Source: JBIOYL01 sp044870185
GTDB lineage: Bacteria > Actinomycetota > CALGFH01
DNA: 8,321 bases
NCBI GenBank assembly: GCA_044870185.1
Contig: JBIOYL010000040.1
Coordinates: forward strand, 1 to 8,321
Reading direction: 5' to 3'
Position numbers and translations under genes: made by a program. The notes under the pieces are model-generated. The model did no database searches. It was not told where the DNA came from and saw nothing but the letters and a program-made list of their open reading frames with translations. Of this stretch, positions 1 through 6,830 are shown piece by piece (the first letter of the stretch is position 1; each line of letters starts with the position of its first letter).

Positions 1-221
1 TGCGGTCCGGGCACCGGTCCACCAGGTAACCCTCACGGTCTGTTGCGAGAGATGAAGCGGGAGAAGCATCGAGCAGAACCCCTGCAAGCCCCAGGAGCGG
101 CCGAACCGTCGCCAGTCCGGACCCACCCTCTTGCGTGGCGGCACCAACCGGTCGGATGCCGGCATGATCCAGGGCTAGGATGCTCCTCGTCGGGTGCGGC
201 CGGTTGGTGAGGGTGACGTTG

Positions 222-1898
222 ATGGCGAGCTTCGGGCCAGGAGACACCGAGTCGTTTCGGTGCGCCCGCGACGAGGTGATCGACCAGTTCGGGCGGTGGG
301 CCGCGCGGGCCGGTCGGACGGTCGACCCGGTCGTGCTCCAGTTGGCCCTCGACTACAAGTGGGGCCGTGGCGACGGGCGCCTGCACCGCTGGACGTCGGC
401 CGACCTGGACGACCTGATGGGCAGCGGGCTGCGGCTGGACACGGTGGCGATTCGCGACACGATCAGGTGGGCGGCCGCCACGATGACCGCCTTCGTCGAC
501 TACCTGGCCGCCAGCGGCCAGCTCGATGCCGGCGGCGAAGACGCAGGGCGGTTGCGGGCCGCCATCGCCACGCGGGCGACCGTGCTGCATGCAGACGTCC
601 CGGACCCCAGGGCGGCGTCGACGACCGCCGTGCCGCACCAGCACGCCGACCTTGGGTCGGGTCGCCGTCGGCGGGTGCGAGCGGTGCGCCTCCCACCGGA
701 GGCGCGGCTGGCTGAGGCGGCCACAGCCACTCCGGTCGTCGAGCGGCTGCGGGGGCTGCTTGCCTGGGTCGGCACCGGTCGGGACCTGCACGATACCGAG
801 CTGCCGGGCGCTGGCCCGCTGGGTGCGCCGAGCGCCGCGTTCATGCTGGTCCTTGCCGGCCGGCTCGTCGCCATGCGGCTGCATGACGGCATCGCCGAGC
901 CGACCGAGGACGGCCGCCGGCTGGCCGAGGACCCGCTGGCGCTGTGGCAGCGCGCCTTCGAGACCCTGCTGGAGACCGGGCCGCGGGCGATCGCCAGGTT
1001 CGAGCTGCCGTTCCCGCCGTGGGGGCAGGTCCTGGACCGCTGGTGCGTGTCGCTGCTGGCCACCATGTATGCCACCCCGGAGCCCATCCCCTTCGACGCC
1101 CTTGCCGACCAGGCGTGCCGGCTGGCGCAAGATGCGCTCGGGCTGCGGGACTGCCGCGGCAGCGTCACCCCCGATGTCGCTCGGCTGCTCGAGCAGCTCT
1201 CCGAGTTCGGCGCCATCGACCAGTGCGCCGAGGGGCTCGTGCTCAGCCCGCTTGGCCTGCGAGGCATCAACCGCTGGCTTCGTCGGCACGGCGCCGATGC
1301 CCCCGTCGTCGGGGAGCTGGTCGACGCGGACGCGGCGACCCTGCTCGACTACCTCGTTGATTACGACGACGAGGCGACCAGGATCGAGACGCAGGGCTGG
1401 TACGCTGCCCACGGCCCACGGTCGCCGTCGGAGCTGGCCGCAGCCGCCCGCGCCGCGCCCCCAGCCGCCAGGGCGGCCGCGTTCCGGGCGTTTTCGGTGC
1501 TCGGCCCCGAGGTTGCCGCCGAGGCGGTGTGGGGTCTTGTCGACCAGCCGCGGGTGCGGCCGTTCGCGCTCGTGTGGCTCCTCGAGCATGGTCGTGCCAA
1601 GCCAGGCAGGCTGACCCCCGAGGACACCGCCATGTACGTGGTCGAGACGTGCGCGATGGCGTTGGACCTCGCCGATCCCGACGCGGCCGTGGCGGTCTTC
1701 GCGCCGGACGCTGACCCCGGGGAGGCCGTCGGGCTGCTCGATCAGGTCTGGCGGGTCGATAGCCCCTACACGCTCCGCCTGCTCGACGCCGTCGCCGATC
1801 GGCACCCCGATCAGGTCGTCGCCCAGGCCGCCCGCCGAGCCGCGCACAAGCGCCGCGCCCTCGATGCCGCGCAGGGCGGGGTCTCCGACCCGGGGTAG
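222..1898 (+). CDS. Hypothetical protein, winged-helix-like and HEAT-like regions
   Basis: Function unknown. The frame encodes 558 residues, with third positions almost all G or C as expected for a real gene here. The N-terminal ~100 residues are helical, with an aromatic patch near residues 42-59 (LALDYKWGRGDG, then HRW), and resemble N-terminal parts of uncharacterised actinobacterial proteins. Around residues 224-240 the stretch GIAEPTEDGRRLAEDP looks like the wing of a winged-helix fold. A second such stretch (FGAID...GLVLSPLG) lies near 327-345. Residues ~410-546 are Ala/Leu-rich helices ending in HPDQVVAQAARRAAHKR, typical of HEAT-like repeats. No catalytic motif, signal peptide or membrane segment is seen. 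The ATG at 222 was chosen because GAGGG (209-213) lies 8 nt upstream. An in-frame ATG at 180 would add 14 residues and is possible, since those codons also have G/C third positions. The gene converges on the relaxase operon. Domain calls are by eye only. Confidence 0.75.
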   Translation: MASFGPGDTESFRCARDEVIDQFGRWAARAGRTVDPVVLQLALDYKWGRGDGRLHRWTSADLDDLMGSGLRLDTVAIRDTIRWAAATMTAFVDYLAASGQLDAGGEDAGRLRAAIATRATVLHADVPDPRAASTTAVPHQHADLGSGRRRRVRAVRLPPEARLAEAATATPVVERLRGLLAWVGTGRDLHDTELPGAGPLGAPSAAFMLVLAGRLVAMRLHDGIAEPTEDGRRLAEDPLALWQRAFETLLETGPRAIARFELPFPPWGQVLDRWCVSLLATMYATPEPIPFDALADQACRLAQDALGLRDCRGSVTPDVARLLEQLSEFGAIDQCAEGLVLSPLGLRGINRWLRRHGADAPVVGELVDADAATLLDYLVDYDDEATRIETQGWYAAHGPRSPSELAAAARAAPPAARAAAFRAFSVLGPEVAAEAVWGLVDQPRVRPFALVWLLEHGRAKPGRLTPEDTAMYVVETCAMALDLADPDAAVAVFAPDADPGEAVGLLDQVWRVDSPYTLRLLDAVADRHPDQVVAQAARRAAHKRRALDAAQGGVSDPG

Positions 1899-1952
1899 TC
1901 GCGGCGCAGCGTCTGAACCTGGATCCATTGCGATCGGTGGGGTGCGGGTAGC

Positions 1953-1970
1953 TAACGTTGCCAACCGTTA
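1953..1970. repeat. Small inverted repeat in convergent gap
   Basis: TAACG at 1953-1957 pairs with CGTTA at 1966-1970 around an 8-nt centre, in the 101-base gap between the two convergent genes. There is no T-tract on either strand, so it is a poor match to an intrinsic terminator. It could be a weak bidirectional terminator, an operator-like dyad or chance. Confidence 0.25.
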
Positions 1971-1999
1971 CGACGTGGTCCCTCGCCTGCGGAGGCCGG

Positions 2000-2809
2000 T
2001 CAGGCGGCGGGGCGCAACCGCGCCATGGCGTGATCGGCGAGCTGGGCGATCTGCTGGTCGGTCAGCAGCGGCGGTAGGGTGAGCAGGGTGGCGACCAGCC
2101 GCCCGACGGGCACAATGGCGACCCCGCCGAGGTATTGCTCGCCCCAGGGGATGGTACTGCCGTGCACCACCAGCAGCGGCTCCACCGCCAGGCCGGGGAC
2201 CGCCAGCGCGCCGGCGATCGCGGCTGCCTCGAAGCCAACAGTGGCCAGGGTCGTGGTCAGCGGGTAGTTGCCATGCCACAGCGTCCCGTCGGGGGCGAAC
2301 ACCAGTCGGCCTCGCCAGTTCTTGCTGTCGGCCAGGAAGACGCCGGCGGGTCCGATGAGCAAATGGTCGGCGTTAGCGCGGGAGTCGGGGACGGCCAGGT
2401 CATGGAACACGACCCAGCCGTGCCTGGCGAGGCGGTGAAGGTGGCGGGCGGTGCGCCGCTCGCCGCGGGCGCCGCGCTGCCAGTTGCGGGCGTCCTGGGA
2501 GACCCGGAACCGCAGCTGCCAGCCGACCAGCCCAGCGGCCACGAGCCCGGCCCAGCCCGCCAGCGCGGGGACCACCTGGCCGACGGCCAGCCCGGCGACG
2601 AGGCTGGCGAGGGCGAGTCCGGCCAGCCGCAGCGGCAGGGTGCGCTGGTACAGGACCCACTCGGCGGCGCGCCGCCGCCGGTAGTAGGCCGCCGCGGAGG
2701 CGCCGGGGTGGCCGTAGGTCTCACCGGGGCCGCCCGGCCCGGCCGCGGGGGTGTCGGGGACGGCGCGCAGCAGGCGGGGCCTGGTGGGGTCGGGGGGCGG
2801 ATGGTGCAT
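2000..2809 (-). CDS. Membrane-anchored NERD (nuclease-related) domain protein
   Basis: The 269-residue protein has a Pro/Gly-rich N-terminus (1-40) and a basic segment (YYRRRRAAEW, 42-51). Two hydrophobic helices follow (about 58-77 and 79-99), then a NERD domain (about 110-225). The NERD signature is clear: GERRTA with E117, then GWVVFHDLAVP, NADHL with D148, GPAGVFLADSKNWRG with D161 and K163. These acidic residues and the lysine match the PD-(D/E)xK-like active site proposed for this family, so DNA cleavage or processing at the membrane is plausible but inferred. The start is set by ATG at 2809 with GGGAGG (2820-2815) 5 nt upstream. The frame stays open far upstream inside the relaxase gene, but that part is an Arg/Pro/Ala-rich shadow. 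The gene lies 26 nt after the relaxase stop, so the two are very likely cotranscribed and this protein probably assists transfer or maintenance of the element. Confidence 0.88.
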   Translation of the reverse strand: MHHPPPDPTRPRLLRAVPDTPAAGPGGPGETYGHPGASAAAYYRRRRAAEWVLYQRTLPLRLAGLALASLVAGLAVGQVVPALAGWAGLVAAGLVGWQLRFRVSQDARNWQRGARGERRTARHLHRLARHGWVVFHDLAVPDSRANADHLLIGPAGVFLADSKNWRGRLVFAPDGTLWHGNYPLTTTLATVGFEAAAIAGALAVPGLAVEPLLVVHGSTIPWGEQYLGGVAIVPVGRLVATLLTLPPLLTDQQIAQLADHAMARLRPAA

Positions 2810-2814
2810 GGCGA

Positions 2815-2820
2815 CCTCCC
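2815..2820 (-). promoter_or_regulatory. Ribosome binding site of the NERD gene
   Basis: Read on the minus strand, GGGAGG stands 5 nt before the ATG at 2809. It fixes the start of the NERD gene despite the long open frame upstream. Confidence 0.75.
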
Positions 2821-2835
2821 ATTGGGGGCCGGTGG

Positions 2836-5800
2836 CTAGCCGGCAGTGCGTTCGGCGCCCCGCTGCGGCCGCGATGACGGGGCGGTGCGGGTGGGCTGGT
2901 CGCGGTCGGGCGGGCGGATGGGGTCGGTGTGGGCGCGTACGCGTTCGGCGGCGTCGCCGCAGGCCCGCCAGGCTTGCCGCTGCGCCAGGTCGCCGCCCTT
3001 GGGTTCGGGGCCAGGCGCCTGCTCGGGGTCGGCGATGCCGTAGCGGTCGCGGTAGTCGGCGAGCCGGGCGGCGGTCTGCCGCCAGGCGCGGCGGCCGCGC
3101 ACGCTGTCGGGCGGCGGGCCGAGCGCTCGCTCTTGCCAGGCGGGCCGCTCGGCCTCGACCCCGACCGCGGCGACCCGCTTGCGCCAGGCCAGCTCGCGGG
3201 TGACCTGGTGCCACTGCTGGGCGGCCTCGGGGTGGGCCTCCAGCCAGCCGACACGCTGCTGCTGCGCGCGGCGGGCGGCCAGCTCCACCGCGACTGCCCG
3301 GTCGGCCTGCCGCCGGGCGAGCTGCTCGGCGGTCTCGGCGAGCCCGTGCTGCTGGCGCGCCTCGGCCAGCGCCCGGCGGCGGCCGAGGCCGCCCAGGCGG
3401 CCAAGCTCGGCCACCCTGGTGGCGGCACCCTGCTGCGTGGCGGTCGCCTCGGCCAGGGTGCGCTCGGCGTCCTGGCGGCGCTGGACCGCGCGGGCCAGCA
3501 CCCGCGCCTGGCCCTTGGGCGCCTGGTCGAGGAGCCGGGCGAGCCGGTCGCGTTCGGCGCGGACCTCGCCGGTGGGCAGCCGGCGCAGGTCGGGCGGGGC
3601 GGTGGTGTCCAGCGCAAGCTGCTGGGCACCGTCGCGGCCGATGGCGCGGGCGAGCTGCTCGTCGCCGCCCGGCCGCTCCTGCTCGGGCAGGTCGCCGACC
3701 TCGCTTGGGTGCGGCTCGGGGCCGACCTGGGTGTAGATGGTGGTGTCCTGCCGGGCGCGGGAGAGCTGCACGTACAGCCAGTTGGCATCTTCCCGGCCGG
3801 TCAGGCGCACCAGCGCCCGCCAGCGGGTCAGCCCCTGCGCCTTGTGCCCGGTGGTCGCATAGGCCAGGCCGACCGCGCGCCGCTGGCCGTCGCGCTGCCA
3901 GCCCCAGCGCGGCGCCCCGTCGAGGTACCAGGCGGGCAGGGTCACCTCGCGGGCCTGCTCGCCGTCCACCCGCAGGGTCAGGGTGCGCTGCTCGGCGTCT
4001 AGAGCGACCACGGTGCCGCGGGTGCCGTTGGCCACCCCCAACCGGGCGAGCGCGTTGCGGCCGCAGACCACCCGGTCGCCCACCGCGAGCTGCCGGTCGC
4101 CGACCTGGAGGCGACCCTCGCCGAGCTGGCCGTGGTGGGCCATGAGCTGCTGGCAGATGCTGTTGAGCCGGTCGACCTCGCCGCGCTGCCACGCCAAGAT
4201 CACCGCTTCCCGCGAGGGGTCCCCGCCCGCGGCCTGCTGGGCCCGCCACCAGTCGCGGACCAGGGCCAGGGTCAGCGCGAACTTGCTCTCGGCGGCGACC
4301 AGCCGGTCGTGCTCCCGGTAGGCGGCGACTGCCTCGTCGACCAGCCCGCCGCGGACCAGCTCCAGCGCCTCGCGCTCCCACGCCTGCAGCTGCCGGCGGT
4401 TCTCGACCAGCTCGCTCGCGCCTAGCCGCAGCCGCAGGGCGCGGAACCCGCCGCCGGCGTCGATCGCGGCCAGCTGCCGGTCGTCGCCAACCAGCACCAC
4501 CTTGGTGCGGGCCGTGGCTGCGTGGTCGAGCAGGCGGGCGAGCGTGCGGCTGCCGACCATGCCGGCCTCATCCACCACCAGCACCGCACGCTCGCCGAGC
4601 ACCTCGCGGGCGCCGTGGCGGTCCAGCTCGATCAGCAGCCGGTCGCAGGTGGCGGCCTCCTCGAACCCCTCGGCCTCCAGGCTCATAGTGGCGATCCCGG
4701 TCGGCGCGCAGCCGAGCACCCGGTAGCCGCTGGTCTGCCAGGCGTGGCGGGCGACCCCCAGCGCGAAGGTCTTGCCGGTGCCTGCCCGGCCCGCCACCAC
4801 GGCAACGCCATCGCCGCGCTGGCACACGTCCCGGACCATGCCGGCCTGGTCGTCGCCGATCGTGGGATGCGCCGCGAGCGCCTGGCGGACGAGCTCGGGC
4901 GCGACCACCCCGGTCTGCTCACCCCGGCGGGACTGGGCCGCGGCGACCAGGGCGCGCTCGACACAGAGCAGGTCGGGGGTGGACCAGCGCCGCTCAACAC
5001 CCGCTTCGGCGCGGTCGTCGATCACCGCCACCGCCCGCTCGGCCAGGAACCGCTCGGTGAGTGCGCTCAACTCGGCGGGGCTGACGCCGGCCAGCTCACC
5101 GCTGAGCGCGACCAGCACGTCCTGGCGGGCGAACGTGCTCGCGGTCGCGGTCAGCCCCTCGGCTCCGGCGAGCCGCTCGAACGCGTTCGCGAGCGTCCGC
5201 TCATCCACAGAGACCCCACGCGCCCGGCCGGTCACCTGCCGGACCAGCGCCCGCGGGTCGATGCCGAGCGCTCGCGCCTCGGCCCGCCAGCACTCGGACA
5301 ACGTCTGAGGTGTCTCGTGCTGCTTGGCCTTGCGGGTGGCGTGCACCGCGAAACGGACCAGCGCGGGGGTGCGCCACCGCCCCTGCTCTTCGAGGCGCGC
5401 AAGCTCCTCCGTGATCTGCTCGGTGCGCTTGGAGAACGCCCGCACCACCTGCTCGGGCATGCCGGCGATCGGCCGGTTGCCCCACCGGTCGGCCTCGCCC
5501 CAGCGGATGCCGAGCGAGCGGGTGAGCGCCCGCTGATAAGCCGCCCGGTAGAGCGCGTCCGCGGCCCGCCGGTGGGCGTACAGATCGCGGCCATCCAGGC
5601 TGGTCCAGCGCCCATCCGGGCCTTGGATGCGGTTGGCGATGATCAGGTGGGTGTGCAGCAGCGGGTCGCCCGCCCGCGAGGTGCGATGGTCGAACCCGAC
5701 CGCCACCAACCCGCCACCGCGCACGTGCTCACCGCCACCACGGCCGCGGCGGGTGCCCACGTGCGCGTCCAGGTAGGCGACCGCGGCGGCGACGCCGTCG

Positions 5801-6141
5801 TGGTGGGCGCCCAGGATCGCCCGGGCGATGTGCTCGCCGCCGAGCGCGTACAGCACGCTCACGTCCTTGACCGGTCTGAGCACCAGGTCCCACCCGGGCA
5901 CGCCGCTGCGGCCGTGCGGGCGGCCGAGGAGCTCGCCGCTGTCGGGGTGGCGGCCCTCGAAGACCCGCTTGAACGCCTCGGTGGTGGCGGCGCCGTGCTG
6001 GCCGAGGCTGGCGGCGCCGGCGCCGTACCACCGGCCCGGCGACTCGCCGTGGCCGGACAGGTACTCTTCGCGGTTCTCGGCGACCTCGCGGACGTAGTAG
6101 TCTTCCCGACCCACCGAGAGCTTGGCCAGATCCGCGACCAC
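2836..6141 (-). CDS. MobF-family conjugative relaxase/helicase (TrwC/TraA-like)
   Basis: This 1101-residue protein would nick the origin of transfer, stay covalently bound to the 5' end through a tyrosine and unwind DNA for conjugation. The N-terminal TrwC relaxase domain (1 to ~300) carries candidate catalytic tyrosines Y15/Y16 and Y27. It also has the HUH metal-binding histidines H152 (FDHRTSR), H163 and H165 (LHTHLIIANR), with spacing very close to TrwC. A RecD-like superfamily 1 helicase follows: Walker A GRAGTGKT (451-458), Walker B VVDEAGM (D524, E525), GDDRQLAAID, and the C-terminal motifs GHKAQG (765-770) and QLSRARQDT. From ~850 on the protein is Ala/Arg/Gln-rich and likely coiled coil, ending in a basic Pro-rich tail. 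The start is a GTG at 6141, giving (M)VADLAKLSVG, with GGGAG 10 nt upstream. GTG 6147 (1103 aa), ATG 6192 and TTG 6234 are alternatives, but the last two lack a ribosome site. All key residues are present, so it looks functional. No type IV secretion gene is visible nearby. Confidence 0.95.
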   Translation of the reverse strand: MVADLAKLSVGREDYYVREVAENREEYLSGHGESPGRWYGAGAASLGQHGAATTEAFKRVFEGRHPDSGELLGRPHGRSGVPGWDLVLRPVKDVSVLYALGGEHIARAILGAHHDGVAAAVAYLDAHVGTRRGRGGGEHVRGGGLVAVGFDHRTSRAGDPLLHTHLIIANRIQGPDGRWTSLDGRDLYAHRRAADALYRAAYQRALTRSLGIRWGEADRWGNRPIAGMPEQVVRAFSKRTEQITEELARLEEQGRWRTPALVRFAVHATRKAKQHETPQTLSECWRAEARALGIDPRALVRQVTGRARGVSVDERTLANAFERLAGAEGLTATASTFARQDVLVALSGELAGVSPAELSALTERFLAERAVAVIDDRAEAGVERRWSTPDLLCVERALVAAAQSRRGEQTGVVAPELVRQALAAHPTIGDDQAGMVRDVCQRGDGVAVVAGRAGTGKTFALGVARHAWQTSGYRVLGCAPTGIATMSLEAEGFEEAATCDRLLIELDRHGAREVLGERAVLVVDEAGMVGSRTLARLLDHAATARTKVVLVGDDRQLAAIDAGGGFRALRLRLGASELVENRRQLQAWEREALELVRGGLVDEAVAAYREHDRLVAAESKFALTLALVRDWWRAQQAAGGDPSREAVILAWQRGEVDRLNSICQQLMAHHGQLGEGRLQVGDRQLAVGDRVVCGRNALARLGVANGTRGTVVALDAEQRTLTLRVDGEQAREVTLPAWYLDGAPRWGWQRDGQRRAVGLAYATTGHKAQGLTRWRALVRLTGREDANWLYVQLSRARQDTTIYTQVGPEPHPSEVGDLPEQERPGGDEQLARAIGRDGAQQLALDTTAPPDLRRLPTGEVRAERDRLARLLDQAPKGQARVLARAVQRRQDAERTLAEATATQQGAATRVAELGRLGGLGRRRALAEARQQHGLAETAEQLARRQADRAVAVELAARRAQQQRVGWLEAHPEAAQQWHQVTRELAWRKRVAAVGVEAERPAWQERALGPPPDSVRGRRAWRQTAARLADYRDRYGIADPEQAPGPEPKGGDLAQRQAWRACGDAAERVRAHTDPIRPPDRDQPTRTAPSSRPQRGAERTAG

Positions 6142-6151
6142 CGCCACCCCA

Positions 6152-6156
6152 CTCCC
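6152..6156 (-). promoter_or_regulatory. Ribosome binding site of the relaxase gene
   Basis: GGGAG on the minus strand lies 4 nt before the GTG at 6147 and 10 nt before the GTG at 6141. It is the only purine-rich site near the plausible starts and argues against the upstream ATG 6192 and TTG 6234. Confidence 0.45.
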
Positions 6157-6222
6157 GCGCCATCCCGCGCAGCAAACGCACCGGTGGTGCATTGCTGTCG
6201 TGTGTTGGATTTGGATGGTACG

Positions 6223-6231
6223 AGGAGAGGG
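6223..6231 (+). promoter_or_regulatory. Ribosome-binding-like purine run before small ORF
   Basis: AGGAG at 6224-6227 lies within GAGGAGAGGG. The run leaves about 6 nt from AGGAG to the ATG at 6234, an ideal position for a Shine-Dalgarno site. It is the main argument for the small ORF. Confidence 0.35.
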
Positions 6232-6233
6232 CA

Positions 6234-6359
6234 ATGGGACGAAGGAAAGGGAGCAGCTGCAGGGTCAGGGTGGCGGGCCGTGCTGACAGGCGCGCTCAGA
6301 GCCGCACGATTGCGAACAAATGTGCAGGTAGACGAGCTAGGGAACAGGACGTGACGTGA
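6234..6359 (+). CDS. Candidate small basic protein (41 aa), divergent from relaxase
   Basis: ATG at 6234 follows a strong ribosome-binding-like sequence and opens a 41-codon frame ending in TGA at 6357-6359. The product would begin MGRRKGSSCRVRV and carries about 13 Arg/Lys residues, so it could bind nucleic acid. It has two cysteines (9 and 30), no hydrophobic segment and no family I recognise. It is read away from the relaxase, with about 90 bases between their starts. Against it, only about 60 percent of its third codon positions are G or C, well below the neighbouring genes, so it may be chance or a degraded remnant. It was kept as a weak candidate because of the well-placed ribosome site. 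Confidence 0.25.
   Translation: MGRRKGSSCRVRVAGRADRRAQSRTIANKCAGRRAREQDVT
6279..6308. repeat. Imperfect inverted repeat upstream of the relaxase
   Basis: CGTG (6279-6282) and CACG (6305-6308) enclose CTGA (6283-6286) and TCAG (6296-6299). The loop is 9 nt and there is a 5-nt bulge on the 3' side. It sits about 140-170 bases upstream of the relaxase start, where a relaxase-recognition hairpin could lie. The stem is short and broken, so this is only a weak oriT candidate. Confidence 0.2.
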
Positions 6360-6431
6360 AGCCGGGAGGAATGATCAGTGCCGCATCGGTAGGTCTCAAG
6401 GTGCATCGAACAGCACTGATTGCGCGGCGCA

Positions 6432-6444
6432 AGAACGCATAACT
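6432..6444 (+). repeat. Direct repeat, copy 1 (AGAACGCATAACT)
   Basis: This exact 13-mer occurs again at 6610-6622, start to start 178 bp apart. In both copies CCTGC follows 6 nt later. No third copy is seen in the window on either strand. An A/T-containing 13-mer repeated exactly within 180 bp is unlikely by chance. It could be a recombinase or regulator binding site, or the end of a lost element. Confidence 0.65.
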
Positions 6445-6594
6445 TTGACACCTGCGGTCACGAGCGTCCTGCAAGAGACGACCCTTCTGTACAGCGGTTT
6501 CCCCACCGAGTGCGCGGGATGAAGTGTGGTTGTCAGTCGCGTGAACCTGCTGACCGGCACCTTTGCGAGCGGTCGCTCTGGCCGGGCTGGGAGG

Positions 6595-6629
6595 CTGCAC
6601 AGCGGTTCGAGAACGCATAACTGCACAGC
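6595..6629 (+). repeat. CTGCACAGC direct repeat around second 13-mer copy
   Basis: CTGCACAGC at 6595-6603 recurs at 6621-6629, 26 bp apart, the second copy overlapping the end of the 13-mer. The first copy also belongs to a 13-nt near-repeat (CTGYACAGCGGTT) shared with 6487-6499. The nested short repeats suggest a binding-site cluster or remnant of duplication. Confidence 0.4.
6610..6622 (+). repeat. Direct repeat, copy 2 (AGAACGCATAACT)
   Basis: This is identical to 6432-6444 and is again followed after 6 nt by CCTGC. It is preceded by a short GTTC-GA-GAAC dyad (6605-6614) that copy 1 lacks. Confidence 0.65.
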
Positions 6630-6731
6630 CTGCCTCGAAGGAGCCTGGCGGCGACACGCCCACCTGATGGCGTCCCCGATCACCCGCCGCGCTTGACTCT
6701 GGGATCTCGCGCGCGCGCCGGGCCGATCGGC

Positions 6732-6744
6732 TTGTCGGCGACAA
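6732..6744. repeat. Small palindrome TTGTC-GGC-GACAA
   Basis: A perfect 5-bp dyad with a 3-nt centre lies about 90 bases beyond the 3' end of the lrp-like gene. It could be an operator half-site pair or a weak hairpin. There is no T-tract and no adjacent gene start to which it can be tied. Confidence 0.2.
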
Positions 6745-6804
6745 CGGTGCTGGTGTGCCGAGGAAGCGGGCGCGATGATGTGCGCCGGGCGGGCCCTTCG
6801 GTCT

Positions 6805-6819
6805 CGTTGTGGGGCAACG
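6805..6819 (-). terminator. Weak stem-loop after the lrp-like gene
   Basis: CGTTG and CAACG form a 5-bp stem with a 5-nt loop about 12 bases past the TAG of the regulator gene. No T-run follows on the minus strand, so termination here is only a suggestion from position. Confidence 0.2.
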
Positions 6820-6830
6820 CTTACGGCCTG

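Larger units (their letters stand above)
6148..6830. other. Gene-poor region between relaxase and lrp; possible oriT or element boundary
   Basis: This stretch of about 680 bases has more A/T than its flanks and stop-rich frames. Most open frames in it lack codon bias or any recognisable domain. It contains a candidate 41-codon basic ORF (6234-6359) and an imperfect inverted repeat (6279-6308). It also contains an exact 13-bp direct repeat (6432-6444, 6610-6622), further short repeats around 6487-6629 and a small palindrome (6732-6744). MobF origins of transfer commonly lie beside the relaxase gene, so an oriT near 6150-6400 is a fair guess. No nic site can be identified by eye. Confidence 0.4.

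Noticed and set aside
1..210. Open frame from the window start ending in TGA at 208-210, as a possible 3' end of an upstream gene
   Set aside because: Third-position G/C is only about 55 percent, far below the real genes, and no similarity is recognised.
33..1964. A 643-codon open frame on the minus strand opposite the hypothetical gene
   Set aside because: It is rich in Arg/Pro/Gly/His with no recognisable domain and mirrors a plus-strand gene with better codon bias. It is an antisense artefact of high GC.
1985..1996. GCCT-GCGG-AGGC hairpin as a terminator for the NERD gene
   Set aside because: The 4-bp stem is too short, there is no T-tract, and it overlaps the region of the stop codon.
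2810..4381. Open extension of the NERD frame far upstream into the relaxase gene
   Set aside because: The translated extension is low-complexity Arg/Ala/Pro/Gly, whereas the relaxase frame over the same bases carries helicase motifs. The NERD start at 2809 has a clear ribosome site.
4522..6354. A 610-codon plus-strand open frame opposite the relaxase
   Set aside because: There is no domain and the composition is typical of the complement of a GC-biased gene. The minus-strand relaxase carries all its catalytic motifs.
6434..6446. Resemblance of GCATAACTTTG to a loxP arm (ATAACTTCGTATA)
   Set aside because: Only about seven bases agree, there is no inverted second arm and spacer, and no Cre-like gene is present.
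6708..6718. Alternating CG run (possible Z-DNA)
   Set aside because: Eleven alternating bases are not unusual at this GC content and no functional context supports it.
6337..6744. Overlapping 66-135-codon frames in the gene-poor region, both strands
   Set aside because: There is no consistent codon bias, no recognisable motif and no good ribosome site. They were treated as chance frames, though remnants cannot be excluded.
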